Shown: piece after piece, positions 1-52,100 of the stretch | Numbering within the stretch: the first letter of the stretch is position 1 | Layout: the number at the start of each line of letters is the position of its first letter | DNA from: Baylisascaris procyonis | Taxonomy: Eukaryota; Nematoda; Chromadorea; Rhabditida; Ascarididae | DNA length: 64,000 nucleotides | NCBI GenBank assembly: GCA_037389465.1 | Contig: JAZARR010000171.1 | Coordinates: 5,169,001 to 5,233,000, forward strand | Reading direction: 5' to 3' | The notes under the pieces: model-generated | What the model saw: the letters and a program-made list of their open reading frames with translations, nothing else | Told to the model about the DNA's origin: nothing | Database searches by the model: none | Made by a program: the position numbers and the translations under genes

Positions 1-901
1 GACTCTCCGATGGTCAGATACGGGTTTGTCTTATATTACCTCTTCCTTTTGAGTAAACCTTTGCTGCAGTGGACGTAGGCTGAATGGTATAGGTTCAAGA
101 TGTCTGTCATGGATGGTCATCTCGTTTTACTAATGTGGTTGAGAAATTAGGCGTGGATTACGATCTCATATGAAAGAGGTTTATTCGCAGAAATTCTTTT
201 ATGAAGAATTGTCGAGAGGGGTTGCGTAACCTATCCGGGAAGTTTGCTTGTCATTGTTTTGGTCACAAAGTGCATTTATGCCGGGTAAAACTTTCCCAGA
301 GATCAGAAGAGGCTGTTAGAGGGAGGTGAGCGGCAATATATGAATACCTGTATCGCTTCGTTCACCAGTAGGCATGTTACGTCATTCATTTGAAATCGAC
401 GATCTAATTGCTGGAAGTAGTTCTGCAAGCTGTTATTAGACGTTGGTCTGGAAGGTAATGTGACTAACCTGCAATACTGTCTCGAATGAGTCGTACCTTG
501 ACTTTCAGGGAAAGAAAACTCCTCCCTCATTCAACCTTCATTAAAACTTGTGAAAATCTTAGCGAATTTATAAATTATAACCTTAGTGTTTTGTGTGATG
601 TGATAGGTTGTGATTGTTTTGCTTGTGGATGTTGTTGATAAGGCAAGAGATAGAGATGAAATATTAATTGGTACTTCTCTGGGTCGTATGATATCTAATA
701 AAGGTCCAAAAACCAAAAAGTTGTTTTTTTTTTTTGAAAGAAAATTTAGTTGGGATCGGGTGATGTATTGTTCCCGCGGTATCTTTGAGGCCTCAAGGCA
801 TGCATCGATTTTGGAAGCAAAGATTGATGACATGACAGTGTGATATAGAGTTTATACAAGGGGATTGGTTTTGCCGAGCGTTAAAATTTTCAATTTTGCA
901 G
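1..901. other. Intronic or 5' region of CDC20, no exon found
   Basis: This stretch precedes the first recognisable CDC20 exon at 902. The exon at 902 begins in the middle of the WD40 propeller, so the N-terminal degron/C-box region and first blades must lie upstream or outside the window. I searched for the usual preceding segment (a blade ending just before LFDP) and found no block with a compatible splice phase. It is therefore most simply read as intron. Confidence 0.6.
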
Positions 902-4341
<3,440 letters not shown>

Positions 4342-5658
4342 CGTTGTTCGTTTATTGTTCGTTGTTGCTGTCAACGTTTTAGTCTTCATTCATTGATGTG
4401 TTTCCTTCTTTAAGAGGGGAGCAATCTGTTCTTGTTTTGTTTTTTATTTTTAAATTGTTGGTGGTTTAGTCATGTATGTTTTCTTTGTATTGTTGAGGAA
4501 TTTTGTTGCATTTATTTACTTGTGATATTGTGATGGATATTTTTTAGATGTTTGGTTATGTTTAAAATTTCAAAAAATAATGTAAAAAAATATGATTATG
4601 GGGTGAGAGGGTTATTTTTAAGGCACATATCTCTTACTTATCTTTGCTTGCTAACCATATGGTAAACTACATAGAAATCCCTATCGTTTCTGTATTATAG
4701 AAAGTGGACGGTAAACTATTACAGGTTGGACCAAAATGCATATTATATGTTGGGCCAAAATATATATTATATGTTTTATCGGTGCGATTTTATGTGTAAT
4801 GGATGGGGATAATAACCAGTGGGCTGATATTTTAATTATAAAATCATCACAGCACTCAAATTTTGCTAATTAAATCCTTAATTTAAGTGTTGTGATTATG
4901 GTTCTATAACCGAAAGATTAGCTCAAATATAAGGTAAACCATTATTTATTTCATCTCGCTCACAACAAAATCATGACGTATATTTCGATCAAACCCGTAA
5001 TTGTTGTGCATACTTGCGGTCATTTTGTTATAAAATTCTCGAGACTCTTTAATTACTGTATAAGTCCGACTCGTTAATTACTGTATATGTCACGAAGTTA
5101 CCCATAGTACCCGTAGTAATGGTAGCATGCCCATCGTTGGCAGCAGGTGTAATTCGCTCCCATAACATGTATAATTTTTTATAATCTCTAATTAATTCTG
5201 TCGGTTGGTTGAGCACAGAAAAGCAATAGGAGCCACATGTTCTGAGGCGCTTTTGCCCATTTGGGTAGGTATGTGGTCGGAGTTTTGGGATGTATATTAT
5301 TTGACGCCTTTATTCGGCATATGCTTCATATAAACGATCTCAATTTTGAGGCTTTGATTGCTGTTAACATTCTACCTCATATAGGCGTATTGAATGCGAG
5401 CATATCTGAGTACAATTTTACTACTTTGTTATCATTTCTATTGTTCGTTTTTTTTTACAATTTAATTTAAATATTATGATGACTATGTTATTGTATAAAT
5501 AAATAACGTGCACCATATAGTTTTTTTTTTTTTGAGCACTTTGTTGTAAAATGTATTTTATGAAAGCTTTTTCACTTGTTTAGTTATTTATTTATTTTTT
5601 ATTCTAGAAAATTGTTTATGATGTGTTGTGTTGGGTTTTTTTGCTTGCGTGATAAGCC

Positions 5659-5760
5659 TTATGGGCAAAATCGAGTTCGTTCATATGTGGGGTTGAGATA
5701 GCCGTAGGCATCCCTATATGACCGTAAGGGTAAGTGAGATTTGGCTAATTCCTCATTCAT
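5659..5760 (-). other. Short coding-like ORF, unassigned
   Basis: On the minus strand an ATG at 5760 opens 33 codons to a TAA at 5659. The frame stays open upstream to about 5798 (46 codons in all). The peptide has a normal mix of charged and aromatic residues, including NEELAKSHLPL and YRDAYGYLNPTYERTRF. A second frame over the same bases is also open for about 40 codons. The segment is less AT-rich than its surroundings. I do not recognise the family. It could be a pseudogene fragment, an exon of an unseen gene, or chance. Confidence 0.25.
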
Positions 5761-7333
5761 TCGTCGATGTTCTTTCCTTTTTATTGGTGACGACTCCCCT
5801 CATTGACTGTTGTATGCTGCTAGGATGCAATGAGAAAATTTATTTAAATTTTTGAGTTTAAAATTTAGCTGAAGTTTAAAAAATTGATAGAATTTTGTCT
5901 ATTTTTATCATTATTGCTTTTGATGATCATACAGTCGATTTTTGGACACTTACAAGTTCTTGTTATATTTCATTCCCTTGTACTTCCTAAGTAATTGTGG
6001 GATTTCTTGCTCTCTTAAAATGTTTTAACCATATTTTTTATAACCGAAAGTCCACCGGAATCTGACCTCTATATTTGTAAATTAGCTTCTCATAAAGGCC
6101 AGTGTTAATAGCGTTTTACTAAGAGTGTTTAGTTGAAGGATCTAGATTACCGAACATATTTTTGGTCATAGTAATATACACTGATCAATATTGAGTTTGA
6201 TTCTTATAGTGTTCTATATGTTGTTTAAGGCTTTCGATAAGGTCTTTCAGTGTAATTCTCCATGATTTGTTGTAAAATATTTTCATTGCCCTGATCTTAG
6301 GTTTTTATTGATATTTGATACTGTTGAAATCGCTTTAGAAGCAATTCACATTGAAATTTAGTTCAATCTAAAAGAAGAAATTTTATAATTTGAAAAACAA
6401 GCGATTTGTTCCTACGGCAGTATTTTTTTAAATATTAGGAATGGTCGATATGAGGGTATTCGAGTTGCCGGCTCAAATGAGGGTATGTAAGGGTATTTTT
6501 CTGATGGAATATGCCCCGAGGGCATTTGAGTTGCCGACACTATGGAGTTGATTAGGTTGTCAATTTTTGTTGTTATTTAGAAGATTTGATGATATTGTTG
6601 CGATATTCAAATGATTGTTTCTACACGTTTAGTTGATGTGTTTTTTTCTTTCTTTCTTTGTGAATGTGCAATGCACAGAAATAAAATTCGTTTTAGGATA
6701 AAATAGCCAATCTTACACCAGAATATTTTTCTTTCTACTTTACAAGCGTTTAGATATTTCTATTGTAGAGTTTTATAACGTTGAAATTTTTTAGTTGTGG
6801 TTATAAGGTGAAATCTTATAGCAGGAAGATGTTTTAGTTTTGATTTATAAAGTAAACCTTTGTGGTTGGTTATTAATATTTAAATCATTTGCAAATTCTT
6901 ATTTACGATCGTATTATAAAAATTTCTATAAATGTCTATCTTAGTTTTATAACATTAGTGGGTGTATTTTAACCCCTTCCTGGGTCTTATCTTATTTCAT
7001 ACTATCGGTTTTCACCCTTCTGCCTTCTTATTGACATATCCTTCCCCCATCCGCTGTTGTCTACCTATGCTTAAGCGTTTCTTTCTCAGTTCTAGATGTT
7101 TATTAGTGCGTTGAAGGGATGAACATTCATCTATGAATAACACAGATCTGGGCAATGCATCACTCATAATTTTTATTTATCCGCGAACCTCGATTAGTGT
7201 GATCCCTTTATGTGTGGTCGCATGACGGCGAAGGTATATGCTGTATAGAGGGTATGTATCTTGAAAGCGCAAGGAAAGCCAGTCCAAAGTGGCCTTGTGT
7301 GGGTTAACACTGTTCGGGCAGATGTTTGTCAAT

Positions 7334-7337
7334 AAAA
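7334..7337 (-). terminator. Pol III T-run terminator for tRNA-Val
   Basis: AAAA on the plus strand reads TTTT on the minus strand, 10 nt past the mature tRNA 3' end. This is the normal RNA polymerase III stop signal. Confidence 0.7.
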
Positions 7338-7347
7338 TCGTGCGTCT

Positions 7348-7420
7348 TGATCTCGGCCGGGATCGAACCGGCGACCTCCTGCGTGTGAAGCAGGCGTGAT
7401 AACCGCTACACCACGAGACC
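7348..7420 (-). tRNA. tRNA-Val (anticodon CAC)
   Basis: Read on the minus strand, this 73-nt unit forms a full cloverleaf. The acceptor stem is GGTCTCG paired with CGAGATC, with one G-T pair and discriminator A. The D-arm contains GTGTAGCGGTTATCAC. The anticodon stem CCTGC/GCAGG encloses the loop TTCACAC, giving anticodon CAC for valine GUG codons. The T-arm GCCGG-TTCGATC-CCGGC includes the B-box GGTTCGATCC. There is no intron, and CCA is not encoded, as is usual in eukaryotes. A TTTT run on the minus strand about 10 nt beyond the 3' end (7334-7337) is a suitable RNA polymerase III terminator. Confidence 0.96.
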
Positions 7421-7790
7421 ACACATTATCGCACTCAAAGCTGCGCAATTTAACGGCGTTGACATTACTCGCATATAACACTTTAGTTTAATAAGAAGTA
7501 TATCCACTAGCTACATATTCCTTATTGTACAATAAAACCTATAATTACCATAACTATAAAATATTCAAAGAGAATGAAGCATAAGATGGAGTCACTAATA
7601 ATACGAATATTTCTATGCAAATTTTTATGTGAAACAATTTGAATTTTGGCAGAAATTCAACATTTTCTTTTCAAAGAATCGCCCAAGAATGGAGAAATTT
7701 GAAATTTCTCTAATCTGGAATTCTTCCTCTTAGAAAGAGAGTTGGTAAATATTGAAAACAAGCGAAAAAAAGATTTAATTGTGACGATTT

Positions 7791-7874
7791 TCGATCGTAG
7801 AGCAGCTCGATTATAATTGTAGAGCAATCAACTCGACTGTGATCGTAGAGCAATTTGACTATGATCGTAGAATA
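7791..7874. repeat. Imperfect short tandem repeat (GATCGTAGAGCA type)
   Basis: Four imperfect copies of a roughly 20-33 bp unit built around GATCGTAGAGCAA-CTCGACTGT. It lies just upstream of a stretch that resembles the leader of an LTR element (near 8060-8110), but no element ends could be fixed. Confidence 0.75.
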
Positions 7875-8407
7875 ATGTACACTATGAAATGCTGTTGTAA
7901 GTATCGTTTTGAAGAACTGTGATTATCTACTCTAATTCAGTGTTGATTCGTTCGTTCGTTGGAGTTCTTTTTTGTTTCTTCCCTCGTCGTTTCTTTGGTG
8001 CGCTGCTCTTGGACCGTGGGGAGCCGTGATCGACTAATAAACGTGTTTGGTTATATCGGGATACCCAACGAGGAACTGGTGGCCCGATCAGGAGACATTA
8101 TCCTTCAAACTGCGATAGATTCACCGACCTTTATTGGTTTTGAAATTGTTCAACTCGTCGAATGTTATCCTTCGTTATTACTGTGTATATAGTAAAGTGT
8201 CTCAAACTTAACACCAGGGGTTGTAATATTCAGCTAGATAGATGAAAGAGGCGGATTTGAAGGGAATTTGAGCGCATTTCTAATTTACTGCACTCAAATC
8301 TTACGATTTTGCTTGCAATTGCCTTAAGTATTCCTTTTTAGTGCTGTTATGTTTTATAAAACAAACATTTTTCAAAATCTGGCAAAATGCCATCTTTCAA
8401 AAATCAA

Positions 8408-8417
8408 TTTTGGCGCC
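8408..8417 (+). promoter_or_regulatory. E2F-like site upstream of SMC2
   Basis: TTTTGGCGCC matches the E2F/DP consensus TTTSSCGC. It lies about 180 bp upstream of the ATG of the candidate first SMC2 exon at 8590. E2F control is common for mitotic genes in animals. Assigning this site to SMC2 is inference from position and motif only. Confidence 0.4.
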
Positions 8418-8589
8418 ATTCCTCTAGCGTCGTCTCGGATCAAGCATTATTGCTTGAGGTGGTGTTTGTTTTTTGACTTCAAGTAAAGTAGTGAGTGGGT
8501 TAATACTTGCTGTGAGGGTGTTTAGAGGTATTTGTTTATTTCCTGAAGAAGATTCGCTTTTGTAGTTTACGATCTGAATATAAGCGTCA

Positions 8590-45830
<37,241 letters not shown>

Positions 45831-46016
45831 ATATCTGATACTTTTCTTTCTCCATTTGCATGTATATTTTTGTTTCGTGTTGTTTGTTTTATATGATTTG
45901 TGGTATGTTTATTAGTGTTTTATAGTAGTGAGGGAAAGTAGCAATAATGGTTAGCGGGGGGGGGGTAGGGTAGGGGAGTAGTGACATGTTTAACAAGTAG
46001 ACAATACAAGTGGCGA
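45831..46016. other. SMC2 3' flank
   Basis: T-rich sequence after the SMC2 stop, including a run of about 10 G near 45957. No clear AATAAA was seen close to the stop codon. Confidence 0.5.
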
Positions 46017-46616
46017 TTAAGACAAAACGGAGCGATTTATAAGAATGAGTAGGTGCTGTAACGAAATGCAATTTGGGTCCGCAATGTCTTGCGGCTGTTG
46101 CTGTAGACGGATATGGGCAGATGTTTGACAGCGTTTTATCATTTTCGGCGGAAATCCAACATTTTCAATCGGTGCACCGCCCATGTGAAATGTCCGATCC
46201 CCAACTAGAGATGGCGATAGGTAAGGTTGACCTGCAGATGACGGAGTAATGATAGTGATTAAGGGATCATAGCAAATAGTCTGCTAACAAAGGCAGGTAG
46301 AATGCATTGATTACAATGTACATTGTTGCAAGCAATGGTGACGCATGTATTGAAAAATGCGGACGACGAGGAGGGACTACAAGGTTGATCTTTGATTACC
46401 TTTCTCCGATGCAGAATCTGCGCTTGAAAATTATCCAAAGAGGATCCGATTCAGAAAAACCTTCAAATGGTCCGATTTGAATTTCTGCTCGTATTTTCTG
46501 CTTAAGAAAATTTCCACACTGCTCAAGAGTGGAAAGAAAAAATTTGCGTTTTGAGGTAAAAGAGAATAGTTGCTCCTGATTGCCCGATTTACTGCCCGCG
46601 CAGGTGATCACGATCT
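46017..46616 (-). other. Unassigned coding-like locus, possibly a broken gene
   Basis: Three open blocks follow each other on the minus strand. Block 1 (about 46616-46396) reads through LSTLEQCGNFLKQKI and EIQIGPFEGFSESDPLW to FCIGE and ends at a GTAATC donor-like site. Block 2 (about 46399-46270) is in another frame and contains ACNNVHCNQC. Block 3 (about 46290-46017) includes GQPYLSPSLVGDRTF and MGGAPIENVGFPPKM, with a Gln-rich stretch, and ends in TAA at 46017. Base composition is less AT-rich than the neighbourhood. Splice phases do not join cleanly, so this may be a pseudogene or need exons I could not see. The IGPFEG...LW pattern is faintly like a PR/SET domain, but that is not a firm call. 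Confidence 0.35.
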
Positions 46617-46692
46617 ACCTGAGCCCTTATTCATGGCGTAGCTTCATGTTCCTTGTAAAAGTGCACTATAGTTCTATGCTATAAAAGGGTAT

Positions 46693-47115
46693 TGATCTTT
46701 CCCAAAAGGAAGGTTGGAGAACGCACAGTCTTCGTCGACGATGAGGGGCTTTATGAGGAGTTTATGCTTGATGGTCTAGTGTTCATCGTTTATTGATATG
46801 AGCTTGTTTATTCTTGGTTTCCTTTATGCGTATGACTTCCATGCTGTATTCCTTTGCGTGGAATATTTCCCATCCTAGTACAATTAGTTCAGAAAGGATA
46901 ATCTGTTCGGTGTTTTCGTACGGTATGACTATCGTTGGTTTCTACGGCTCATATTTCAGAACTCGTTGAGGCAAATAAAGTGACACCTATTTTCCAGGTC
47001 CCCGGGCGGGAACATGTTTTTTTAAGTATTGAGGTATGCGAACCGTATTGACTTCTTCTCAAAAGGAAGGTTGGGAAGCGGTCTTCGTTGACAAGGAGGG
47101 GCTCTATTCGAAGTT
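46693..47115. repeat. Diverged direct duplication (two ~65-bp copies)
   Basis: The segment at about 46693-46757 (TATTGATCTTTCCCAAAAGG ... GAGGGGCTTTAT) recurs at about 47050-47112 (TATTGACTTCTTCTCAAAAGG ... GAGGGGCTCTAT). Several substitutions and a 2-bp gap separate them. The copies are about 357 bp apart. No family was recognised. Confidence 0.6.
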
Positions 47116-48740
47116 ATACGGTAGACGGAAATGTAAAATTTTACTGCAAGTTCTTTCGCTATATGTACCCATCTATTGCAATTGTTAACTAAACTTCGTT
47201 TGAATATAATTCATCAAAAGTATAATAAATTCCCAATTGTGCATCCGTGTTTTGGCCAAAATGGACATTACATTTTCCTCATTTAAATTGCGTATTTTTG
47301 ATTTAAATGAAATTTGAGAGCACCTAGGTGTTTTCAAATGGACAAAAATGGACATAATGACTTTTTTATCTTGGACATTTGGACAAAAAACAAAAAACAG
47401 AAATAAAACTACGAAATTTCAATAATTTGAATTGTTGATTTCAATAACGCTTCGAAAACTAGACCTTAAAGAATTTCTGCAAACATCTCCGTATACATCT
47501 GACATCCCATTACCACAGATGGTTTATTCTAGTACCACGATAAGCTCATAAGAAAGATTCGAAAAAAGAAGTTTTTATTTACAATGAAGATATAAGGAAA
47601 TGCAAAAAAAAGCATAAAAATATTGCTAATATTTCATCTATAATTAAACATAAAATATGCTAATATTGTTATAATTAAAAAATTAGAAAGAAAAATAATA
47701 ATACATTCACTTCGTCAAATATTTCAACAACTTACCTGCAGAGCATAATTTAAATAATTCGTATTTTAATAAATTGCATAGCTATAAAAAAGCAAATTAA
47801 AAAATAACCTTAAATTATCGTGTAACAAATCGCTCAAACGTCATATATGAAAAACAAATTCAACACAATGCATCGTCAATTTTACGGCCTCTCAAATGGC
47901 TATAAAATGTTTTATATAAATTGTCTAACGTATTTTTTTTTTTATAACGTTTGATGCGCCACTTGAAGAAACTAAATAAGCTAAAGTTTTTCATTTCATT
48001 TCATTTTGAGAATCTTTTCAGCCACCTTATCTAATCAAGTTGCAAAATTAAGATAAAATGAAATAATTTTTTTTTTCATTTTATCTTATGGGGTCAAAAA
48101 ATTTTGTTTAAAAAATAGTTTTTTTTTTAAATAAAGAATAAAAAATAGTAAAAAATATAGTAAAGTTTTCGTCGTAAACTTCTATACAAAAAAATTCTAT
48201 TTAAATGATCGACTATAATGATCAGAGAAATTTGATTCGTAAAAAATCTTAAAAAAAAAATAATTTTCACATTTTATAAACACCGAAAAGTTTGTTATTC
48301 TCATATAAGTATAGAAATTTATGGGAATGATTCCACAATTTTTGAATACAATACCACCTTAAATGTAATATTTATTCACCTGCAATATGCTAACATGCCA
48401 ACGATACTTTTATAACTGTTCAATTCGATATTAATGGCTTAAAATATCACAGAAGATCTAGCCAAATGCAAAAACTAAACAGTTACTACCTACCAATGCT
48501 ATTTCCAGTAATGGTGATTTTAAAGGAAATCAGTGGTATGATGGCCCCCACCATGTAGTTTGCCCACGGGTCATTCCGGTCTTTACTGCCTGAACGTCAT
48601 TTCCGGTCACCCTTTGTTGCTTCCCCCCTCCCCCTAAATGCACCCTTTCCTGAGCAAACTTGCATTTTTTTTTCTTGAGGGAGATGCTTTAGCGGTTTAA
48701 AAAAACCTCTTTTCTCATATTTTTCTAATGTTTAACGAAC

Positions 48741-48812
48741 AAATAAAAAAATAAAAAATAAAAAATAAATTAGTCACTAAAATAAAAAATAAAAAATAAA
48801 TTAGTCACTATT
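48741..48812. repeat. AT-rich direct repeat, two copies
   Basis: A unit of AAATAAAAAATAAAAAATAAATTAGTCACTA type occurs twice in succession. Confidence 0.8.
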
Positions 48813-49028
48813 TTCAACCTATAACCTATCAGCATAACTATTGTATTTAGTTGGCAATATTAAATGAAATGTTGAAAATATTTCATGAGTATCATTACAG
48901 CTTCTATAAAATTTCTAATATACAAAATTATAGGCGAAAAAGAAGGTAAAATTAAGAAGGAATATTGTGCGCTAAATTAATGAACATAAAAAAAAAGATA
49001 AGAAATTTGCAAATGACGACATTGAACG

Positions 49029-49094
49029 AGTTGTAGTGACTCCGTTATTCAGTTATAGTGACTCCATTATTCAGTTATAGTGACTCCGTTATAT
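49029..49094. repeat. 22-bp tandem repeat, 3 copies
   Basis: Unit AGTTATAGTGACTCCGTTATTC with minor changes, just beyond the 3' end of the proximal TMEM144 gene. Confidence 0.9.
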
Positions 49095-49146
49095 GGGGCT
49101 TTCATAAGAAATGGTCAATAACGTTGTTTGAAATTGAAAAAAAAAA

Positions 49147-52100
49147 TCATAGTTCCTGATTAGATATGGCTATTAATACGACACCACTTAATGCAATTGT
49201 TACACCTGCCGCCATTAAAAGTATATTTTTCTTTCCCTGAAAATAATAAACAAATATCGCATATATTTTCAAATGGGAATTAATAAATTATTCCATAAGC
49301 TACATTTTTTTGGATATTTATTGTTAACTAATTTTTCTAAAATAAAAAACTAAAAAAAATCTGAAACTATTGATAAAATTTTCCCGTTAATTATTATTTT
49401 AAAAAATACAAAATCTTGAAATTATCTAAATTAATTTACTTATTACTAAGGTGAGTATACAATTACAATTATATTTATTAGAGTAATCAATATTTTACAA
49501 ATAGAAAAAAAAAATTAATTATAGATGGATAAGTATAGACGTTAATTAAGAGTAATTAAAATCGATAAAAATTTAAAAAAATGGATAAATTTGCCCGATG
49601 AGCTATGGCAAACAATCGCAAAATTAATTGTTATAATGAAGATAGTCATCAATAATGGAATCCGGTTTGCATATCGAAAAACAATAACAATTCTATAATT
49701 AATCTAAATTGAAATGAAAAAAAAAACATTGCTAAGATTGTATTCTTCAAAAGGTACGTGTTTATAGCATTAAGAAAAAAGCACCTTTATTGTCTTGAAA
49801 ATGAATACATCGGCCAAAACACTAATTGTTGATGGAAGCTGAAATATTTTAAAAAAATTTTTAAAAACCTATAGAAGAATTTTGAATAATTAGAAATGCA
49901 ACTGTCTAGGATGTCGTTAAGCGTTTAATTAGAACACAACTATTAAAATACATAATCAAAAATACAAGTAATAAATAGACACTAAAGGTTTTTTTAAGAA
50001 AAAAAATTTTAGGCTTCCAATATTTCAAAGCAAAATGCGGTGTCACTTGAGTTTAAATGTAGTGATCGACAGAAATACAGAAAAAACAAATTCGCTCAAA
50101 GACCCATTGAAACGAATAATTCGATACCGCAGCCATAAACCTTCTCGAAGACGTAAGAGATGTAAACAATATTAAAGCGAAGTGTATAAATTGGTTATTA
50201 ATCCAATTATACCTCTCTCGTTCAAAAAAAATAAAGAATGGTATTCACTTTTACCTCAAATGTATTATTTTTTTTAATATTCGAGAGGAATAATTATTTT
50301 CCGTTAATTGTAACAAAAAAAAAAATTCCCAATCATAATATTATATTTGAGTAAGGTTTCTTAATAAATTTTAATTACAAAAATAAATAATAAAAATAAT
50401 ATTATTTAAGAATGATAAAAACTTTTAATAATAAAGGTTGAACTCTAAGCTATAATCAATAAGAATATACATTTTATGATAATTTATGATATACTTTGAT
50501 ACACATGGAACGATCTTTTCATAAGCAAGATGGCCAAAGTTAAAACGAATTTTCTCTCATACATCAGCCCTTTCGTTATTACTAGTATTTTGCTTTATTT
50601 GGCGAATTCGTTAATCGTCTAACGAATAAGTGCGACATTGATTGAATGTAAAAAATAATTAAATGTAGTAAAATTACAAATAAAAATAATTGAAAGATTA
50701 AAAAAATATTAAAACGCAATAGAGTATACCTACCCTTGTTGTAATTGGGAAACTAACAACTTGAGATAGCGTACTATTCGAGATGAAGAACAATACCATA
50801 CCGATACTCCATAAAATACCATATGCGACAGATGGTAAAACCTTTAAAAAATATTCAATTAAATCTCATCGGCTATCGATTATGCCTCGAGCAAAACGAT
50901 GATAGTTACAATAATTCCTTTGTTGTAATATTCGTCTAAAAGCCAAAAACATTTGAAAGAAGGGAAAAAGTTTTCAATAAGAGCATAAGAAAACCCTCCC
51001 CCCCTCCCAATTGGAAAATTCCCCTCAACCCCCTCCCCCCCCCTTCCTCTTGGCCCAAATAATTTTAATCACAGGATAAAAAATATACATAACGAATCAA
51101 AATTTAAAGAACTATTTTCCACCTGACTGGCCAATAAACCAATGAGCTAATTACGTCATTTTTGACCAAAATAAAAAAAGAACAGCTCACCAAATCGGAT
51201 GGTATATGTGGATGATTTCGCTTGTAAATGCTATATATAATGAAATAGGCAGTCGAAAATGCAGAAATAGCACAAAAGTGAGCGAAAACATAATCGAGTA
51301 CTGAAAAAAAAAAAGAAAAAAAAAGTTAGTCTAAACGAATAATTCAACTCTCAAACAAATTTCAGAATTATGGCGCCCCTGTATTAGTAAGTTTTTAGAA
51401 AACAGACAAACATGAACTTTAGAAATTTAAAAACTATGATGAAAAAATTGAAAATTTTTTGAGAAATCCGGTGATAATATTTTAAAATAATGAAAAAATT
51501 TTCAAAATAAAAAATCGTTTTTTTTTTCACTCACCATTTGTGGATGCATTTTCATCGGTATCCATTATATAAACAATAGGTGTCATCATAAGACCGTGTA
51601 AAACACCAAGAAAGATTGCTAAGGCAATTAGCCTAAATATTTGCATAAATTACATATATGCAAAGATATAAGTATGCAACAATATAATTCTATAGTGGAA
51701 CTACAAGTTGCAGCACTAGAATGCTACCACAGTACCACACATTTTCGGAAGCATTTTCACTCCTTTATTAATTTCCCTATTAAAATATTATCAACTAATT
51801 AAAAAAATAAAAAACACTGAACTTGAATAGACGTGGACAATTATATCGATATTCAAAGAAGTAAACAACTAATACTGGTCATCATATCCGCTTCGAGAAA
51901 TTTGGCAATTAATAATAATCGGTTAAAAGGTAAAATTAAAGGTGAAAGGTCAGTTGAAAGTAGATGAAAATATGCGTCTCTAAAATATTTTGATAACAAT
52001 GGTACCATCATCACTTAGCGAATTGATAGCGAACTTTCAAATCTGGTCTTGCACTCGTTCGCATCTCTTCCACCAATCCTAGAAAGGTCAGGTCGGAAGG

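Larger units (their letters stand above)
4342..7347. other. Intergenic region downstream of CDC20
   Basis: AT-rich and mostly without coding signal. It holds a 24-bp imperfect duplication near 4725-4775 (TTGG-CCAAAAT-CATATTATATG type). It also holds a short direct repeat near 6453-6473 and 6512-6538 (GAGGG-ATT-GAGTTGCCG). A coding-like minus-strand block at 5659-5800 is listed separately. No complete gene was recognised. Confidence 0.6.
47116..49146. other. AT-rich region between the SMC2 flank and TMEM144
   Basis: Very A/T-rich (A-rich on the plus strand), without recognisable coding sequence. It holds AAATAAAAAATA-type direct repeats ending in TTAGTCACTA (48741-48812) and a C-rich block near 48622-48650. 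Confidence 0.6.

Noticed and set aside
610..780. Possible upstream CDC20 exon (a stretch reading DEILIGTSLGRM resembles the blade before LFDP)
   Set aside because: No donor gives phase 0, which the exon at 902 needs, and the flanking sequence does not resemble the family.
7177..7422. 81-codon ORF overlapping the tRNA
   Set aside because: It is the translation of the tRNA-Val gene and its 3' flank.
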